Source: an uncultured Prevotellaceae bacterium | GTDB lineage: Bacteria; Bacteroidota; Bacteroidia; Bacteroidales; Muribaculaceae | Assembly: GCA_900317835.1 (NCBI GenBank) | Contig: ONIL01000018.1 | Span: 1-55,607 of the forward strand | Reading direction: 5' to 3' | Length of the DNA: 55,607 bases | Part shown: positions 1 to 8,611 of the stretch, in pieces | Numbering within the stretch: the first letter of the stretch is position 1 | Layout: the number at the start of each line of letters is the position of its first letter | Made by a program: the position numbers and the translations under genes | The notes under the pieces: generated by a model | What the model saw: only the letters and a program-made list of their open reading frames with translations | What the model was told of the DNA's origin: nothing | Database searches by the model: none

Positions 1-1721
1 ACTGATGTGGGATTATAGGTCACGGTAACCGTAGAACCATTCATCACGGCGCTCCTGGTGATACTGGTCTTGTCAATACTGAAGCCACTGCCACTGACGC
101 TCAAGGTCACAGGAGTAGTGGTGGTCAAGTTTTCACCCTTCAAGACGAACGTCTGAGTCACGGGAGTGCCAACCTCGGTATTAAATGACAATGAATTGGG
201 AGTTGCAGTAATACTCGGAACACTCGTTGCGGTACCTGTCAGGGTCACTTTCTTAGTCTCGGCCGAGGTGCTGGAAACGTTCACAGTAGCCGTTTGTGTT
301 CCTGATGTGGTGGGCGCGTAGGTCACGGTCACAGTTGCACCAGCGGTAGCCTGAGTTGCTGAGATAGTGCTGGGAGATACCGTGAAGAATGTGCTGCCAC
401 TCACACTGACGTTGACATCGCCTTGGAGATCGGTACCAGTTACGGTAAAGGTCTTGGTTACGGTTCCGTTAGTGTTGGTGGAGAAAGCCAACGTCGCAGG
501 GCTAACAGTCAAAACAGGAGTGGGAACTTGTGAGCCTTCGGGAGGAGCGATGCCGATAATCATGGCCTCACCATACTTGAAAGTGTAAGAGCCTGATTGG
601 CCAGTTGAACCAGTAGAAGTGGTGAAGTTGTGCAGCGTGCAATAGCCGTTACTGTCGCCGCTCCAACCCCAGTTCACGTAGTACTGGCCACTGGTATTGC
701 AGCCAAACACATTGAAAGCGTGACCCGAAACCTGGCTGCCGGTGATGTCACAGGCCAGATACTCAATGGGACGTCCATTATACAACTCATTCAGCATCCA
801 TTCGTTCCACTGGGCGTCAGTGTAGTTCTGTGAGCTATTGGTGTATCCGTTCCAGCCAGATTGAACGATCTCGGTGAGGGTGAGCAGTTGGGCATCAGTA
901 TATCCAAAGGTGTGGCAAGCCTCCAGGATCTCGGGATCGGTGGCGCCACTGCCACTGGTACTGTAGCCCATGTTACATGCCTGGCCCACATAGCGCATCA
1001 GCCACGAAACGGCTTCGGCCTGTGCACTGTTGTAGCTGTAGTTTGATGGACCGGTGTACTCATCAATCATGTTGTCCCAGTCAGCAGCTTTTTCACTCAG
1101 CGCCGGAGCGGCCAGATAGCCATAATATGAGTTGGCAGCAATTGCCGGCAGGGCAGGATAGGTTGCGGGCCATTTATACAGATAGAAGCACATAGCCAGT
1201 GACGTGGCGGGACAGCCAGTATAGGCGTGGGTGCTGCCACTAGTGGGCGTGTGGTTGTAATAGGGCTTGGTCTGGTCCCAATTGGCGGTCACCAGCGGTG
1301 GAACGGCAGTCGTAGATGCCCTGGTAATCGTCAATGGCTTCATTGTACCAGCCTTGAGGCCATCAATCTGATATTTGTACTTGTTGAGCAACCACTGCAT
1401 GCCGGGAGGAATGTTGTCTAAGTCAAGAGCACCTTCCTCGCCGTACATCAGAATCTCAGGTGCCAAGTCGTCACCGGCAACTACCACATAGGAATGTTCT
1501 GTGTTGAAGATATAATAGTCAACAGCTGAAGGATTGAAGACTGATGCTTCCGCCCTAACAAGCGTGAGGTTAGAAGCAGCTGAAGATCTAAGATGGCCAG
1601 CGTTGACTTGTTTTGTTAGAAACGCGCTAGCTGCTGTGCGCGCCTGCGTGACGGACACATCGGCAGCTGACATCTGTAGCGTCGTGAGGGCGACTGCTAA
1701 TAGAAATAGAATTTTTTTCAT
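1..1721 (-). CDS. C10 family cysteine peptidase (streptopain-like), 3' end outside window
   Basis: Secreted cysteine protease read from 1721 leftwards; about 573 codons are visible and the C-terminus lies beyond the window. A signal peptide (MKKILFLLAVALTTLQMSAA) is followed by a propeptide to about residue 140. The papain-like C10 core has its catalytic Cys at about 170 (GCPATSLAM) and catalytic His at about 334 (SGHAFNVFG), followed by WGWSG. After residue 390 come tandem beta-sandwich repeats rich in Ser and Thr (TVSPATLAFST, then TATPNSLSFNT), like HYDIN/choice-of-anchor modules. C10 proteases are zymogens that digest host or dietary protein. The start is the ATG just before the hydrophobic stretch. 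The family call is firm; substrate and anchoring mode are unknown because the tail is missing. Confidence 0.88.
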   Translation of the reverse strand, partial: MKKILFLLAVALTTLQMSAADVSVTQARTAASAFLTKQVNAGHLRSSAASNLTLVRAEASVFNPSAVDYYIFNTEHSYVVVAGDDLAPEILMYGEEGALDLDNIPPGMQWLLNKYKYQIDGLKAGTMKPLTITRASTTAVPPLVTANWDQTKPYYNHTPTSGSTHAYTGCPATSLAMCFYLYKWPATYPALPAIAANSYYGYLAAPALSEKAADWDNMIDEYTGPSNYSYNSAQAEAVSWLMRYVGQACNMGYSTSGSGATDPEILEACHTFGYTDAQLLTLTEIVQSGWNGYTNSSQNYTDAQWNEWMLNELYNGRPIEYLACDITGSQVSGHAFNVFGCNTSGQYYVNWGWSGDSNGYCTLHNFTTSTGSTGQSGSYTFKYGEAMIIGIAPPEGSQVPTPVLTVSPATLAFSTNTNGTVTKTFTVTGTDLQGDVNVSVSGSTFFTVSPSTISATQATAGATVTVTYAPTTSGTQTATVNVSSTSAETKKVTLTGTATSVPSITATPNSLSFNTEVGTPVTQTFVLKGENLTTTTPVTLSVSGSGFSIDKTSITRSAVMNGSTVTVTYNPTS

Positions 1722-1819
1722 AAACGTAATGGTGTTAATGGTTATAAATAAACGTTTTGCGATATGATTTGAAAGTAGTTTCGATGTATATTAATGTCTT
1801 TTGATTATTATTTGATATG

Positions 1820-1851
1820 CAAAATTACGTAAGCGGTAGCAATATTCCAAA
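1820..1851 (-). promoter_or_regulatory. Bacteroidetes-type promoter for the C10 peptidase
   Basis: On the plus strand CAAAATTA (1820-1827) and CAAA (1848-1851) are 20 nt apart. This is the reverse complement of the TTTG/TAnnTTTG primary sigma factor consensus. The predicted leader to the ATG at 1721 is about 90 nt and AT-rich. Confidence 0.65.
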
Positions 1852-1983
1852 TAATTCAGCGAATTTGTTATAAAAAATACATATAACGCCGAATTTTTCA
1901 AGCAAACCGAATGAGAATTAGACTGATTCATATGCAAAATGACAAATTCGCCATAATCCAACAGCTTTATAATAGAAAATGAG

Positions 1984-1991
1984 TAATTTTG
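1984..1991 (+). promoter_or_regulatory. -7 box TAATTTTG just before the cation efflux gene
   Basis: An exact TAnnTTTG match begins 12 nt before the ATG at 1996. With the usual spacing transcription would start at or within a few bases of that ATG, implying a leaderless or very short-leader mRNA. No good -33 TTTG is seen at the expected distance. Confidence 0.5.
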
Positions 1992-1995
1992 CGCC

Positions 1996-2988
1996 ATGAT
2001 AGGGAATGGACTCCCTGATAAACAATCAACGATGGCCAATAACCAATACATACTATCTGATGTGACCCAACGCAACCGCGAGGAGAAACGGTGCACTATT
2101 GTGGGCATGGCTAGTGACGTCTGCTTGGCGGCATTGAAGATCATCACAGGCATTCTGGGCCGTTCCAGTGCCATCCTAGCCGACGGCATACACACCATCG
2201 GCGACACGATGACCGACGTGCTGGTCTATACCATGGTGCGGCTGTCAGGCAAGGGCGTGGACGACCGTTACCGCTACGGCAGGGGAAAGTATGAGACACT
2301 GGCCGCATTCCTCATCAGCATCATCCTGGTCATCATCGCATTGGGACTAATGGTTGAGGGTGTCCAAGATGTGTGGAACGCCCTTCAGGGCGAGACTCTG
2401 GAAAGGCCCCACACCATGGTGCTTATCGTGGGAGGCATCGCCCTGATCGTCAAGGAAGGGCTCTATCACTACACCCGGCACAAAGGACTCAAGACGGGCA
2501 GCACCGCGCTCAAGGCATATGCCTGGCACCACCGTGCCGACGCCATGTCAACAGCAGCGACCCTGCTAGGCGTGGCTGGAGCGGTATTTTTGGGAGAGAG
2601 TTGGCGCATACTGGACCCGCTGACGGCCATCATCGTGAGTGTGCTGATCCTCATCCTCGCCTACCGCATGGGACGGCCTGCCGTTGAGGAGCTGCTCGAG
2701 GTCTCGTTGCCACCCGAAGAGCAAGACTGTATCGCCAACATTGTCACGGGCACTCCTGGAGTGAAAGCGTTTCACAACCTGCGCACACGCCGCAACGGCA
2801 ACCTGCGCGTCGTGGATATCCACATCAAGGTCGATGGCAGCCTGACCGTCGCGCAGTCCCACAACATTACCCGCGATGTTGAGCAACGACTGCAAAATGA
2901 ACTGGGCGAAGTATTAACAAATATCCATGTTGAGCCCTATCATGGACACAACACCTGCGAGAAAAATGGAAACAATACAACTCAATAA
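1996..2988 (+). CDS. Cation diffusion facilitator (CDF) family metal efflux protein
   Basis: Inner-membrane divalent metal/proton antiporter of the FieF/ZitB class, 330 aa from the first ATG. About six membrane segments lie between residues 35 and 235. The transport site is visible as ADGIHTIGD (about 62-70; His66/Asp70) and the second HxxxD in HHRAD (His178/Asp182). The C-terminal CDF cytoplasmic domain (about 240-325) ends in a His-rich tail (HVEPYHGHNTC). Start choice is open: the ATG at 1996 fits a leaderless transcript, while the ATG at 2032 (MANNQYIL) is the alternative. It overlaps the following ABC ATPase gene, suggesting cotranscription. The metal (Zn, Fe or Mn) cannot be assigned from sequence. 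Confidence 0.9.
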   Translation: MIGNGLPDKQSTMANNQYILSDVTQRNREEKRCTIVGMASDVCLAALKIITGILGRSSAILADGIHTIGDTMTDVLVYTMVRLSGKGVDDRYRYGRGKYETLAAFLISIILVIIALGLMVEGVQDVWNALQGETLERPHTMVLIVGGIALIVKEGLYHYTRHKGLKTGSTALKAYAWHHRADAMSTAATLLGVAGAVFLGESWRILDPLTAIIVSVLILILAYRMGRPAVEELLEVSLPPEEQDCIANIVTGTPGVKAFHNLRTRRNGNLRVVDIHIKVDGSLTVAQSHNITRDVEQRLQNELGEVLTNIHVEPYHGHNTCEKNGNNTTQ

Positions 2989-3610
2989 CACGCTGCCGCG
3001 CGTGTTTGCCGGCCACAATAGCATCAGCAGTGATGTGTGGTTGAAAAACGTCGTCATGGAACGCGGCAAACGATACCTTATCAGTGCCGAGAGTGGTACC
3101 GGCAAGTCATCGATGTGCAGTTTCATCTATGGCTACAGGCAGGATTACAGCGGAGTCATTGCTTTTGACGGACAGGACATCAGCAACCTGTCCATCGCCC
3201 AATGGTGCGACTTGCGCAAGTCTCACATCGCCTATCTGCCACAAGACATGCGGTTGTTCGGCGAACTCACTGCAATGGAGAATGTTGAATTGAAAAACCG
3301 CCTCACTGGTTTCAAGAGCCGGCAAGAGATCGAACAATTGTTCCAGGCCCTGGGCATCGCCGACAAGCAGGATAGCCTTGTGGCCAAACTCTCCATCGGC
3401 CAGCAGCAGCGTGTCGCCATCATCCGCACCCTGTGCCAGCCTTGTGATTTCATCATGCTTGACGAGCCAGTGAGCCACCTTGACGAGGAGAACAACCGCA
3501 TTGTGGGCGACATCATCACCAGGGAAGCCGCTCGCCAGGGGGCAGGCATCATTGCCACATCGGTCGGCAACCACTTGAAGATGGAAGTCGATCAAATCTT
3601 CAAACTTTAA
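2966..3610 (+). CDS. ABC transporter ATP-binding protein (LolD/MacB-like)
   Basis: Cytoplasmic nucleotide-binding subunit, 214 aa from the ATG at 2966; an ATG at 2942 is possible. Walker A is AESGTGKSS (about 41-49), the Q-loop is YLPQD (Gln93), the signature LSIGQQQR is at 142-149, Walker B FIMLDEP is at about 162-168, and the H-loop region reads IIATSVGN, where the usual switch His is not obvious. Its start lies inside the 3' end of the CDF gene (23-nt overlap) and 13 nt separate it from the permease. The pairing with a single FtsX-like permease indicates a mechanotransmission-type ABC system rather than a metabolite importer. Substrate unknown. Confidence 0.85.
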   Translation: METIQLNNTLPRVFAGHNSISSDVWLKNVVMERGKRYLISAESGTGKSSMCSFIYGYRQDYSGVIAFDGQDISNLSIAQWCDLRKSHIAYLPQDMRLFGELTAMENVELKNRLTGFKSRQEIEQLFQALGIADKQDSLVAKLSIGQQQRVAIIRTLCQPCDFIMLDEPVSHLDEENNRIVGDIITREAARQGAGIIATSVGNHLKMEVDQIFKL

Positions 3611-3623
3611 ACTCTGAACTCAA

Positions 3624-4820
3624 ATGAACGATATCATCTGGAAACTGCTTCGGCAACACATCAGCAAGGGCCAACTCATCGGCTTTGCCATCGCCAACCT
3701 TATCGGGTTGACCATTGTCTTGCTCGCGGTGCAATTCTATCGTGACGTGAGACCGGTGTTCAACGACGAGGAAAGTTTCATCAGCAAGGACTACCTCATC
3801 ATTACCCGTGCCGTGACCGGGGCTGGTGCAATGATGGGCAACAATGGGGAGTTCAGCGACAGTGAGATAGCCGAGCTGGCTCAGCAGCCATGGTGCCGAC
3901 AGGTGGGCAAGTTCCTGAATAGCGATTTTGCCATCGATGCACGGCTTGGCGTCGGCAGTGGCCATGCGATGCACACACAGTTCTTCTTTGAAGCCATCCC
4001 CGACGAATTCATCGACGTTGACGCTAACGCATGGGGATTCACGCCTGGCAAGCCCGAAGTTCCTGTCGTCATTTCAAGGGACTATCTCTCGCTCTACAAC
4101 TTTGGTTTTGCAGCGACCCAGGGAATGCCCAAGATCAGCGAAGGCCAGGCCGAGATGTTGCCGTTGGAGTTCACCATGAGCGGCAATGGCAAGCGTCAAG
4201 TCATGCCAGGGCGCATCGTGGGCTTTTCCAATCGCCTGAACACGGTCATCGTGCCACAGGAATTCCTCGAATGGGCCAACCAATACTTCGGCACAGGCGC
4301 TCCACAGCAACCCCAACGACTCATTGTTGAGGTCAACAGTCCTGGTGACATCAAGATTGAGCAGTACATGGATGACCACCACTATGAGGTCGCCGGCGAC
4401 AAGATGTCGTCCAGCAAGGCCAATTATTTCCTTACTGTCATCAGCGGTATCGTTATCGCGGTGGGAATCATCATCAGCCTGCTGTCCTTCTTCGTGCTCA
4501 TGCTCAGCATTTACCTGCTGTTGCAGAAGAATACCCGCAAGCTGCAAGACCTCTTGCTGCTGGGATACTCTCCCAGTCAGGTTTCCAAGCATTACATCAT
4601 GCTGGTTGTGGCATTGAACGCCTGTGTTCTTGTGCTGGCTATCGTGCTGATGCTCTTCGGGCGCATGGCTTATATGGACATGATACACGCCTTCGGCGTC
4701 AGTGGTTCAGGAGTCGGCATAGCCATTCTCATCGGCTTTATCATCATGGGAGCCATCACCACCGGCAACATCATGGCCATCAGGAAGAAAGTCAATTCAC
4801 TCTGGCTCCACGAGAAATAA
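3624..4820 (+). CDS. FtsX-like ABC transporter permease
   Basis: Inner-membrane partner of the preceding ATPase, 398 aa. One N-terminal membrane segment (about 18-40) is followed by a large extracytoplasmic domain (about 45-270), then three more segments (about 275-305, 325-350, 365-390). This is the MacB/FtsX topology. A cytoplasmic stretch LLLLGYSPSQVSKHYI matches the coupling-helix region of the family. Such systems move lipoproteins or peptides, or signal across the membrane. No adaptor (MacA-like) or outer-membrane partner is adjacent, so function is unassigned. A hairpin lies 20 nt after the stop. Confidence 0.8.
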   Translation: MNDIIWKLLRQHISKGQLIGFAIANLIGLTIVLLAVQFYRDVRPVFNDEESFISKDYLIITRAVTGAGAMMGNNGEFSDSEIAELAQQPWCRQVGKFLNSDFAIDARLGVGSGHAMHTQFFFEAIPDEFIDVDANAWGFTPGKPEVPVVISRDYLSLYNFGFAATQGMPKISEGQAEMLPLEFTMSGNGKRQVMPGRIVGFSNRLNTVIVPQEFLEWANQYFGTGAPQQPQRLIVEVNSPGDIKIEQYMDDHHYEVAGDKMSSSKANYFLTVISGIVIAVGIIISLLSFFVLMLSIYLLLQKNTRKLQDLLLLGYSPSQVSKHYIMLVVALNACVLVLAIVLMLFGRMAYMDMIHAFGVSGSGVGIAILIGFIIMGAITTGNIMAIRKKVNSLWLHEK

Positions 4821-4833
4821 GTTTTTCAAGGAT

Positions 4834-4878
4834 AAAAAAATCAGGCTCCTCAGGGTTGATCACCCATTGGAGCCTGGT
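4834..4878 (-). terminator. Intrinsic terminator after rplT
   Basis: CAGGCTCC (4842-4849) pairs with GGAGCCTG, with an inner GGGT/ACCC stem. In the minus direction the stem is followed by seven U (plus-strand A run 4834-4840). It ends the thrS-infC-rpmI-rplT transcript and may also block the convergent permease transcript. Confidence 0.75.
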
Positions 4879-4916
4879 TGCATTTTGCGGTTGTTCTTCT
4901 AGAGGAACCGTTCTCG

Positions 4917-5270
4917 TTAGGCGTGCTTTTTAGCCTCGTCAACGATAGCCTTGAAAGCGGCGGGATTGTTCATAGCCAGGTCGGCGAGCACCTTGCGGTT
5001 GATCTCGATACCAGCCTTGTGAATCAGGCCCATCAGCTTGCTGTAGGAGAGGTCCTCCATGCGAGCGGCAGCGTTGATACGCTGGATCCACAGCGCGCGG
5101 AAGTTGCGTTTTTTCTTCTTACGGTCAGCGTAAGCGTAGGTCAAACCCTTCTCCCAGGTGTTCTTAGCAACGGTCCAGACGTTCTTGCGAGCGCCAAAGT
5201 AACCCCTTGTAAGTTTTAAGATTTTCTTGCGTTTGGCTCTTGAAGCCACGTGATTAACTGATCTTGGCAT
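4917..5270 (-). CDS. rplT: 50S ribosomal protein L20
   Basis: 117 aa, the standard length. The N-terminus [20 protein letters not shown] and the [11 protein letters not shown] and [11 protein letters not shown] blocks are diagnostic. L20 binds 23S rRNA during early 50S assembly and in several phyla represses its own operon through the infC-rpmI leader. Last gene of the translation operon, 111 nt after rpmI and just before a strong terminator. Confidence 0.97.
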   Translation of the reverse strand: MPRSVNHVASRAKRKKILKLTRGYFGARKNVWTVAKNTWEKGLTYAYADRKKKKRNFRALWIQRINAAARMEDLSYSKLMGLIHKAGIEINRKVLADLAMNNPAAFKAIVDEAKKHA

Positions 5271-5381
5271 TTTTTGTAATTGTTTTGATTGCTAGCGGCC
5301 GTTGCCGGCACTTTGAGCTAGACATTCGGTTAATAAATAAAATGATAAAAATCTTTTTGATTAAAAGAAAAATAAAGTGGT

Positions 5382-5576
5382 TTACTTCACCAGGAGCTTG
5401 CGAACGATGGGCAGGTTGGCGTTGTCAACGATGCTCATCTTACCCAGGTTACGTTTACGCTTCTTGCTCTTCTTGGTCAGGATGTGACTCTTGTAAGCAT
5501 GTCTTCTTTTAATCTTTCCGGTGCCGGTAAAGGTAAACCTTTTCTTCGCAGCGGAATTCGTCTTAACTTTTGGCAT
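5382..5576 (-). CDS. rpmI: 50S ribosomal protein L35
   Basis: 64 aa, normal for L35. It starts [20 protein letters not shown] and contains the basic [19 protein letters not shown] stretch that binds 23S rRNA. It sits between infC (83 nt upstream) and rplT, the canonical bacterial order. Confidence 0.97.
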   Translation of the reverse strand: MPKVKTNSAAKKRFTFTGTGKIKRRHAYKSHILTKKSKKRKRNLGKMSIVDNANLPIVRKLLVK

Positions 5577-5659
5577 TTTGTTTTAGTTTAAAAAATGTTA
5601 TTAATTAATCGAGACCAGGCACTTACCAAGCCTGATGCTCTTCCTTTTCTCAGTTCACT

Positions 5660-6331
5660 TTACTCCTCGGCGGGAGTGTTATCCTGCTGAACGGCGTCGG
5701 TCGGGGTTTCCCTGTTTTCCTCCTTCTTCTTGCCGCCAGGCTTCTTGGGCGACAGCATGATGGTCATGCGTTTTCCCTCGAGCACTGGCATCTGATCCAG
5801 CTTACCATATTCCTCCAGGTCGTTGGCGAACCTGAGCAACAGCACCTCGCCCTGTTCCTTGAACAGGATGGAACGTCCCTTGAAGAAGACATAGCTCTTC
5901 ACTTTGGCACCTTCCTTGAGGAAGCCGATGGCATGTTTCAACTTGAAGTTGTAGTCATGCTCGTCGGTCTGTGGTCCGAAACGAATTTCCTTGACCACGA
6001 GTTTGGTGGACTTGGCCTTCTGTTCCTTGGCGTGCTTGCGCTGTTGGAACTTGAACTTCTGGTAGTCCATCACGCGGCACACGGGGGGCTCGGCTTGAGG
6101 AGCAATCAAAATCAGGTCAAGGCCCTGCTCCTCGGCGATTTTCAGGGCTTCATCGATGGGATAAATGCCCTGCTCCACGTTGTCACCCACCAGGCGCACC
6201 TCGCTAGCACGAATTTCATCGTTAATCGCATTGGTGTCTTCTTTTTTGCCGGCCATCTGGCGATTACGGCCTCTTGGCCTGGTGGCATTGCTCGGGCGCT
6301 TGGGCCCGGGACGATACGGTTTTTTGTTCAT
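5660..6331 (-). CDS. infC: Translation initiation factor IF-3
   Basis: 223 aa. IF-3 binds the 30S subunit, prevents premature 50S joining and checks the start codon. The N-domain starts near residue 38 ([12 protein letters not shown]), the linker is rich in Lys ([17 protein letters not shown]) and the C-domain carries [15 protein letters not shown]. It has a basic N-terminal extension of about 30 residues ([20 protein letters not shown]) and an acidic C-terminal tail after the [11 protein letters not shown] stretch, longer than the roughly 180 aa of E. coli. The start is an ordinary ATG, unlike the AUU of enterobacterial infC. It begins 74 nt beyond the ancestral end of thrS (6406). Confidence 0.95.
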   Translation of the reverse strand: MNKKPYRPGPKRPSNATRPRGRNRQMAGKKEDTNAINDEIRASEVRLVGDNVEQGIYPIDEALKIAEEQGLDLILIAPQAEPPVCRVMDYQKFKFQQRKHAKEQKAKSTKLVVKEIRFGPQTDEHDYNFKLKHAIGFLKEGAKVKSYVFFKGRSILFKEQGEVLLLRFANDLEEYGKLDQMPVLEGKRMTIMLSPKKPGGKKKEENRETPTDAVQQDNTPAEE

Positions 6332-6405
6332 TCAGCAGTTTAAAAAAGTTAGTATTATCGTGACAATCAAGCACTTCCATACGGCACACGTCGCACGGAA
6401 GCGGC

Positions 6406-6497
6406 TTAAAAGTTGGTCATTTCTGCCACTTCGCGATTAATATCGGCTGCAAAGGTAGTAATTTTTTTCGAACCTTGATCACCTTCGCCCTGTTTTC
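6406..6497 (-). pseudogene. thrS: Out-of-frame C-terminal tail of thrS
   Basis: Reading on from the thrS stop in the -1 frame gives [11 protein letters not shown], then KKITTFAADINREVAEMTNF and a stop at 6408-6406. This is the expected end of a bacterial threonyl-tRNA synthetase. The family normally has about eleven residues (EKEA...VSV) between LLIVG and RKQGEGDQG; here they are missing. The TA of the present TAA stop looks like the last two bases of the Val codon before Arg, so I infer a deletion of about 31 nt that also shifted the frame. Confidence 0.8.
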
Positions 6498-8309
6498 TTA
6501 TCCCACGATGAGCAGATAGGGGATGCGCTTGAGCTCGTTGTCACGGATCTTGCGACCGATTTTCTCGTTGCGGTCATCAACGATGGCGCGCACGTCGAGT
6601 TTGTTCAACTCGTCGGCCACATGGTGGGCGTAGTCGTTGAACTTCTCGCTAATGGGCAGCACGACGCACTGGTCAGGCACAAGCCACAGCGGCAACTTGC
6701 CGGCGGTGTGCTCCAACAGCACGGCGACAAAACGCTCCAGCGAGCCGAAGGGCGCGCGGTGGATCATCACGGGACGGTGCTTCTGGTTGTCGGCACCGGT
6801 GTACTCGAGCTGGAAGCGCTCGGGCAGGTTGTAGTCCACCTGGATGGTACCCAACTGCCAGCGGCGGCCCAGGGCGTCCTTAACCATGAAGTCGAGCTTG
6901 GGACCGTAGAAAGCGGCCTCGCCAGTCACCTGCTTGGCAACCAGGCCCTTCTCCTCACAAGCCTCGATGATGGCACGCTCGGCCTTCTCCCACACCTCGT
7001 CGGTGCCCACATACTTCTCCTTGTTGTTGGGGTCACGCAGCGAAATCTGGGCCTCGTAATTGAAGCCGAACACCTTAAAGATGAACGAGATGATGTCCAT
7101 CACGCCCAGGAACTCCTGCTTCAACTGGTCAGGGGTGCAGAACAGGTGGGCATCGTCCTGTGTGAAGCTGCGCACGCGGGTCAGGCCGTGCAGCTCACCA
7201 CTCTGCTCGTAACGGTAAACGGTACCGAACTCGGCATAGCGGATGGGCAGGTCACGGTAGCTGCGGGGAGCAGTCTTGTAGATCTCGCAGTGGTGGGGGC
7301 AGTTCATGGGTTTGAGCATGTACTCCTCACCCTCCTCGGGAGTGGTGATGGGACGGAACGAGTCCTTGCCGTACTTGGCATAGTGGCCACTGGTCACATA
7401 CAGCAGCTTGTTGCCGATGTGCGGCGTGATCACCTGCTGGTAACCGTAGCGCTTCTGGATCTTGGCAAGCATGTCCTGCAGGCGGTTGCGCAATGCAGCG
7501 CCCTTGGGCAGCCACAGAGGCAGACCCTGGCCCACGTTCTGTGAGAACGCGAACAGCTCCATCTCCTTACCGATCTTGCGGTGGTCACGCTTCTTGGCCT
7601 CCTCGAGCAGCACGAGGTACTCGTCGAGCATCTTCTTCTTGGGGAAGGAGATACCATAGACGCGGGTCAGCTGAGGACGGGTTTCGTCACCGCGCCAGTA
7701 GGCACCGGCAAGCGACATCACCTTCACGGCCTTGATGATATTGGTCGAGGGGATGTGCGGGCCACGGCACAGGTCGGTGAAGTTGCCCTGGGTATAGGTA
7801 GTGATGTGACCGTCTTCCAGGTCATTGATGAGCTCGCACTTGAGTGTCTGGCCCTTGTCGCCGAAGAACTTCAAGGCGTCGGCCTTGCTGATGTCGGCAC
7901 GGACAACGGCCTCGTTCTTCTGCACGAGTTCCATCATCTTCTTCTCAATCTTTTCAAAGTCAGCGTCGGTCAGGGGATTGCCGCCGGTGTCGATGTCATA
8001 GTAGAAACCGTTCTCGATGGCAGGTCCGATACCGAACTGCACGCCGGGATAGAGCTCCTGCAAGGCCTCAGCCAGCAGGTGAGCCGACGTGTGCCAGAAG
8101 GCGTGCTTGCCCTCGGCGTCTTCCCACTTGAAGAACTTGATCTCGCCATCCATACAAATGGGGCGTGAGATATCCCATTCCTCGTCGTTTAATGTTGCGG
8201 CCAGGATGTTACGCGCCAGGCCTTCGCTAATGCTCTTGGCAATGTCCAGAGGCGTTACACCGTCCTCATATTGACGTACATTGCCGTCAGGAAACTTGAT
8301 GTTAATCAT
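6498..8309 (-). CDS. thrS: Threonine--tRNA ligase, C-terminally truncated by an indel
   Basis: Charges tRNA-Thr; class II synthetase, 603 aa where about 645 is usual. Visible parts: TGS domain (1-60, starting [20 protein letters not shown]), the editing domain with [10 protein letters not shown], class II motif 2 around [17 protein letters not shown], the Zn-site Cys in [10 protein letters not shown], and the anticodon-binding domain from about 510 ([18 protein letters not shown]). The protein stops abruptly at [10 protein letters not shown], and the remaining tail lies downstream out of frame. As thrS is normally essential, this is a tolerated truncation, a second copy elsewhere, programmed recoding, or a sequencing/assembly error. 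First gene of the operon with infC, rpmI and rplT; its promoter is at 8374-8405. Confidence 0.92.
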   Translation of the reverse strand: MINIKFPDGNVRQYEDGVTPLDIAKSISEGLARNILAATLNDEEWDISRPICMDGEIKFFKWEDAEGKHAFWHTSAHLLAEALQELYPGVQFGIGPAIENGFYYDIDTGGNPLTDADFEKIEKKMMELVQKNEAVVRADISKADALKFFGDKGQTLKCELINDLEDGHITTYTQGNFTDLCRGPHIPSTNIIKAVKVMSLAGAYWRGDETRPQLTRVYGISFPKKKMLDEYLVLLEEAKKRDHRKIGKEMELFAFSQNVGQGLPLWLPKGAALRNRLQDMLAKIQKRYGYQQVITPHIGNKLLYVTSGHYAKYGKDSFRPITTPEEGEEYMLKPMNCPHHCEIYKTAPRSYRDLPIRYAEFGTVYRYEQSGELHGLTRVRSFTQDDAHLFCTPDQLKQEFLGVMDIISFIFKVFGFNYEAQISLRDPNNKEKYVGTDEVWEKAERAIIEACEEKGLVAKQVTGEAAFYGPKLDFMVKDALGRRWQLGTIQVDYNLPERFQLEYTGADNQKHRPVMIHRAPFGSLERFVAVLLEHTAGKLPLWLVPDQCVVLPISEKFNDYAHHVADELNKLDVRAIVDDRNEKIGRKIRDNELKRIPYLLIVG

Positions 8310-8373
8310 AATAAGTTATTGATAATTAAACGTTTGCGTTGTACCCTACAACAGTACAACAGATTTTAACCTG

Positions 8374-8405
8374 CAAAGTTAGTGCAAGTCGAGCGAAATG
8401 CCAAA
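8374..8405 (-). promoter_or_regulatory. Promoter of the thrS-infC-rpmI-rplT operon
   Basis: Plus-strand CAAAGTTA (8374-8381) and CAAA (8402-8405) are 20 nt apart, the full Bacteroidetes consensus in the minus direction. The leader to the thrS ATG (8309) is about 60 nt. I recognise no T-box in it. Confidence 0.65.
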
Positions 8406-8469
8406 TTTATTTGAGCATTTCCGAGACGCAGCCTAACTTCGGCGAAGCCAACGTTAGTGCAAGTCGAGC
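8379..8469. repeat. Short direct repeat GTTAGTGCAAGTCGAGC overlapping the thrS promoter
   Basis: The 17-mer GTTAGTGCAAGTCGAGC occurs at 8379-8395 and again at 8453-8469. The text between (GCCTAACTTCGGCGAAGCC and surroundings) is non-coding. The first copy contains the -7 box of the thrS promoter. It looks like part of a dispersed intergenic element. Confidence 0.55.
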
Positions 8470-8539
8470 ACAGAACAAAATGAAAGAAGATAATTTTTAA
8501 TTAATCATGTAATTTGAAAGTTCAGCATGTCACAATGAG

Positions 8540-8581
8540 TGGCCCCCTTCGGGGGGGCTGGCCTTAGACTGGTCTAGGGCC
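8540..8581 (-). terminator. Tandem hairpins downstream of the DUF262-HNH gene
   Basis: Two adjacent stems: GCCCCC-TTC-GGGGGG (about 8542-8557) and a 22-bp near-perfect palindrome GGCCTTAGAC/GTCTAGGGCC (8560-8581). They lie 31 nt past the stop of the nuclease gene. No long U tract follows, so the terminator role is tentative; a protein-binding palindrome is an alternative. Confidence 0.45.
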
Positions 8582-8611
8582 TACCCGCTTGATTCAGTAA
8601 GTTCTTTTTCC

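Noticed and set aside
6450-6457. CAAAGGTA as an infC promoter
   Set aside because: It matches the -7 consensus but lies inside the preserved thrS tail (Thr-Phe-Ala codons) and has no -33 box, so it may be chance.
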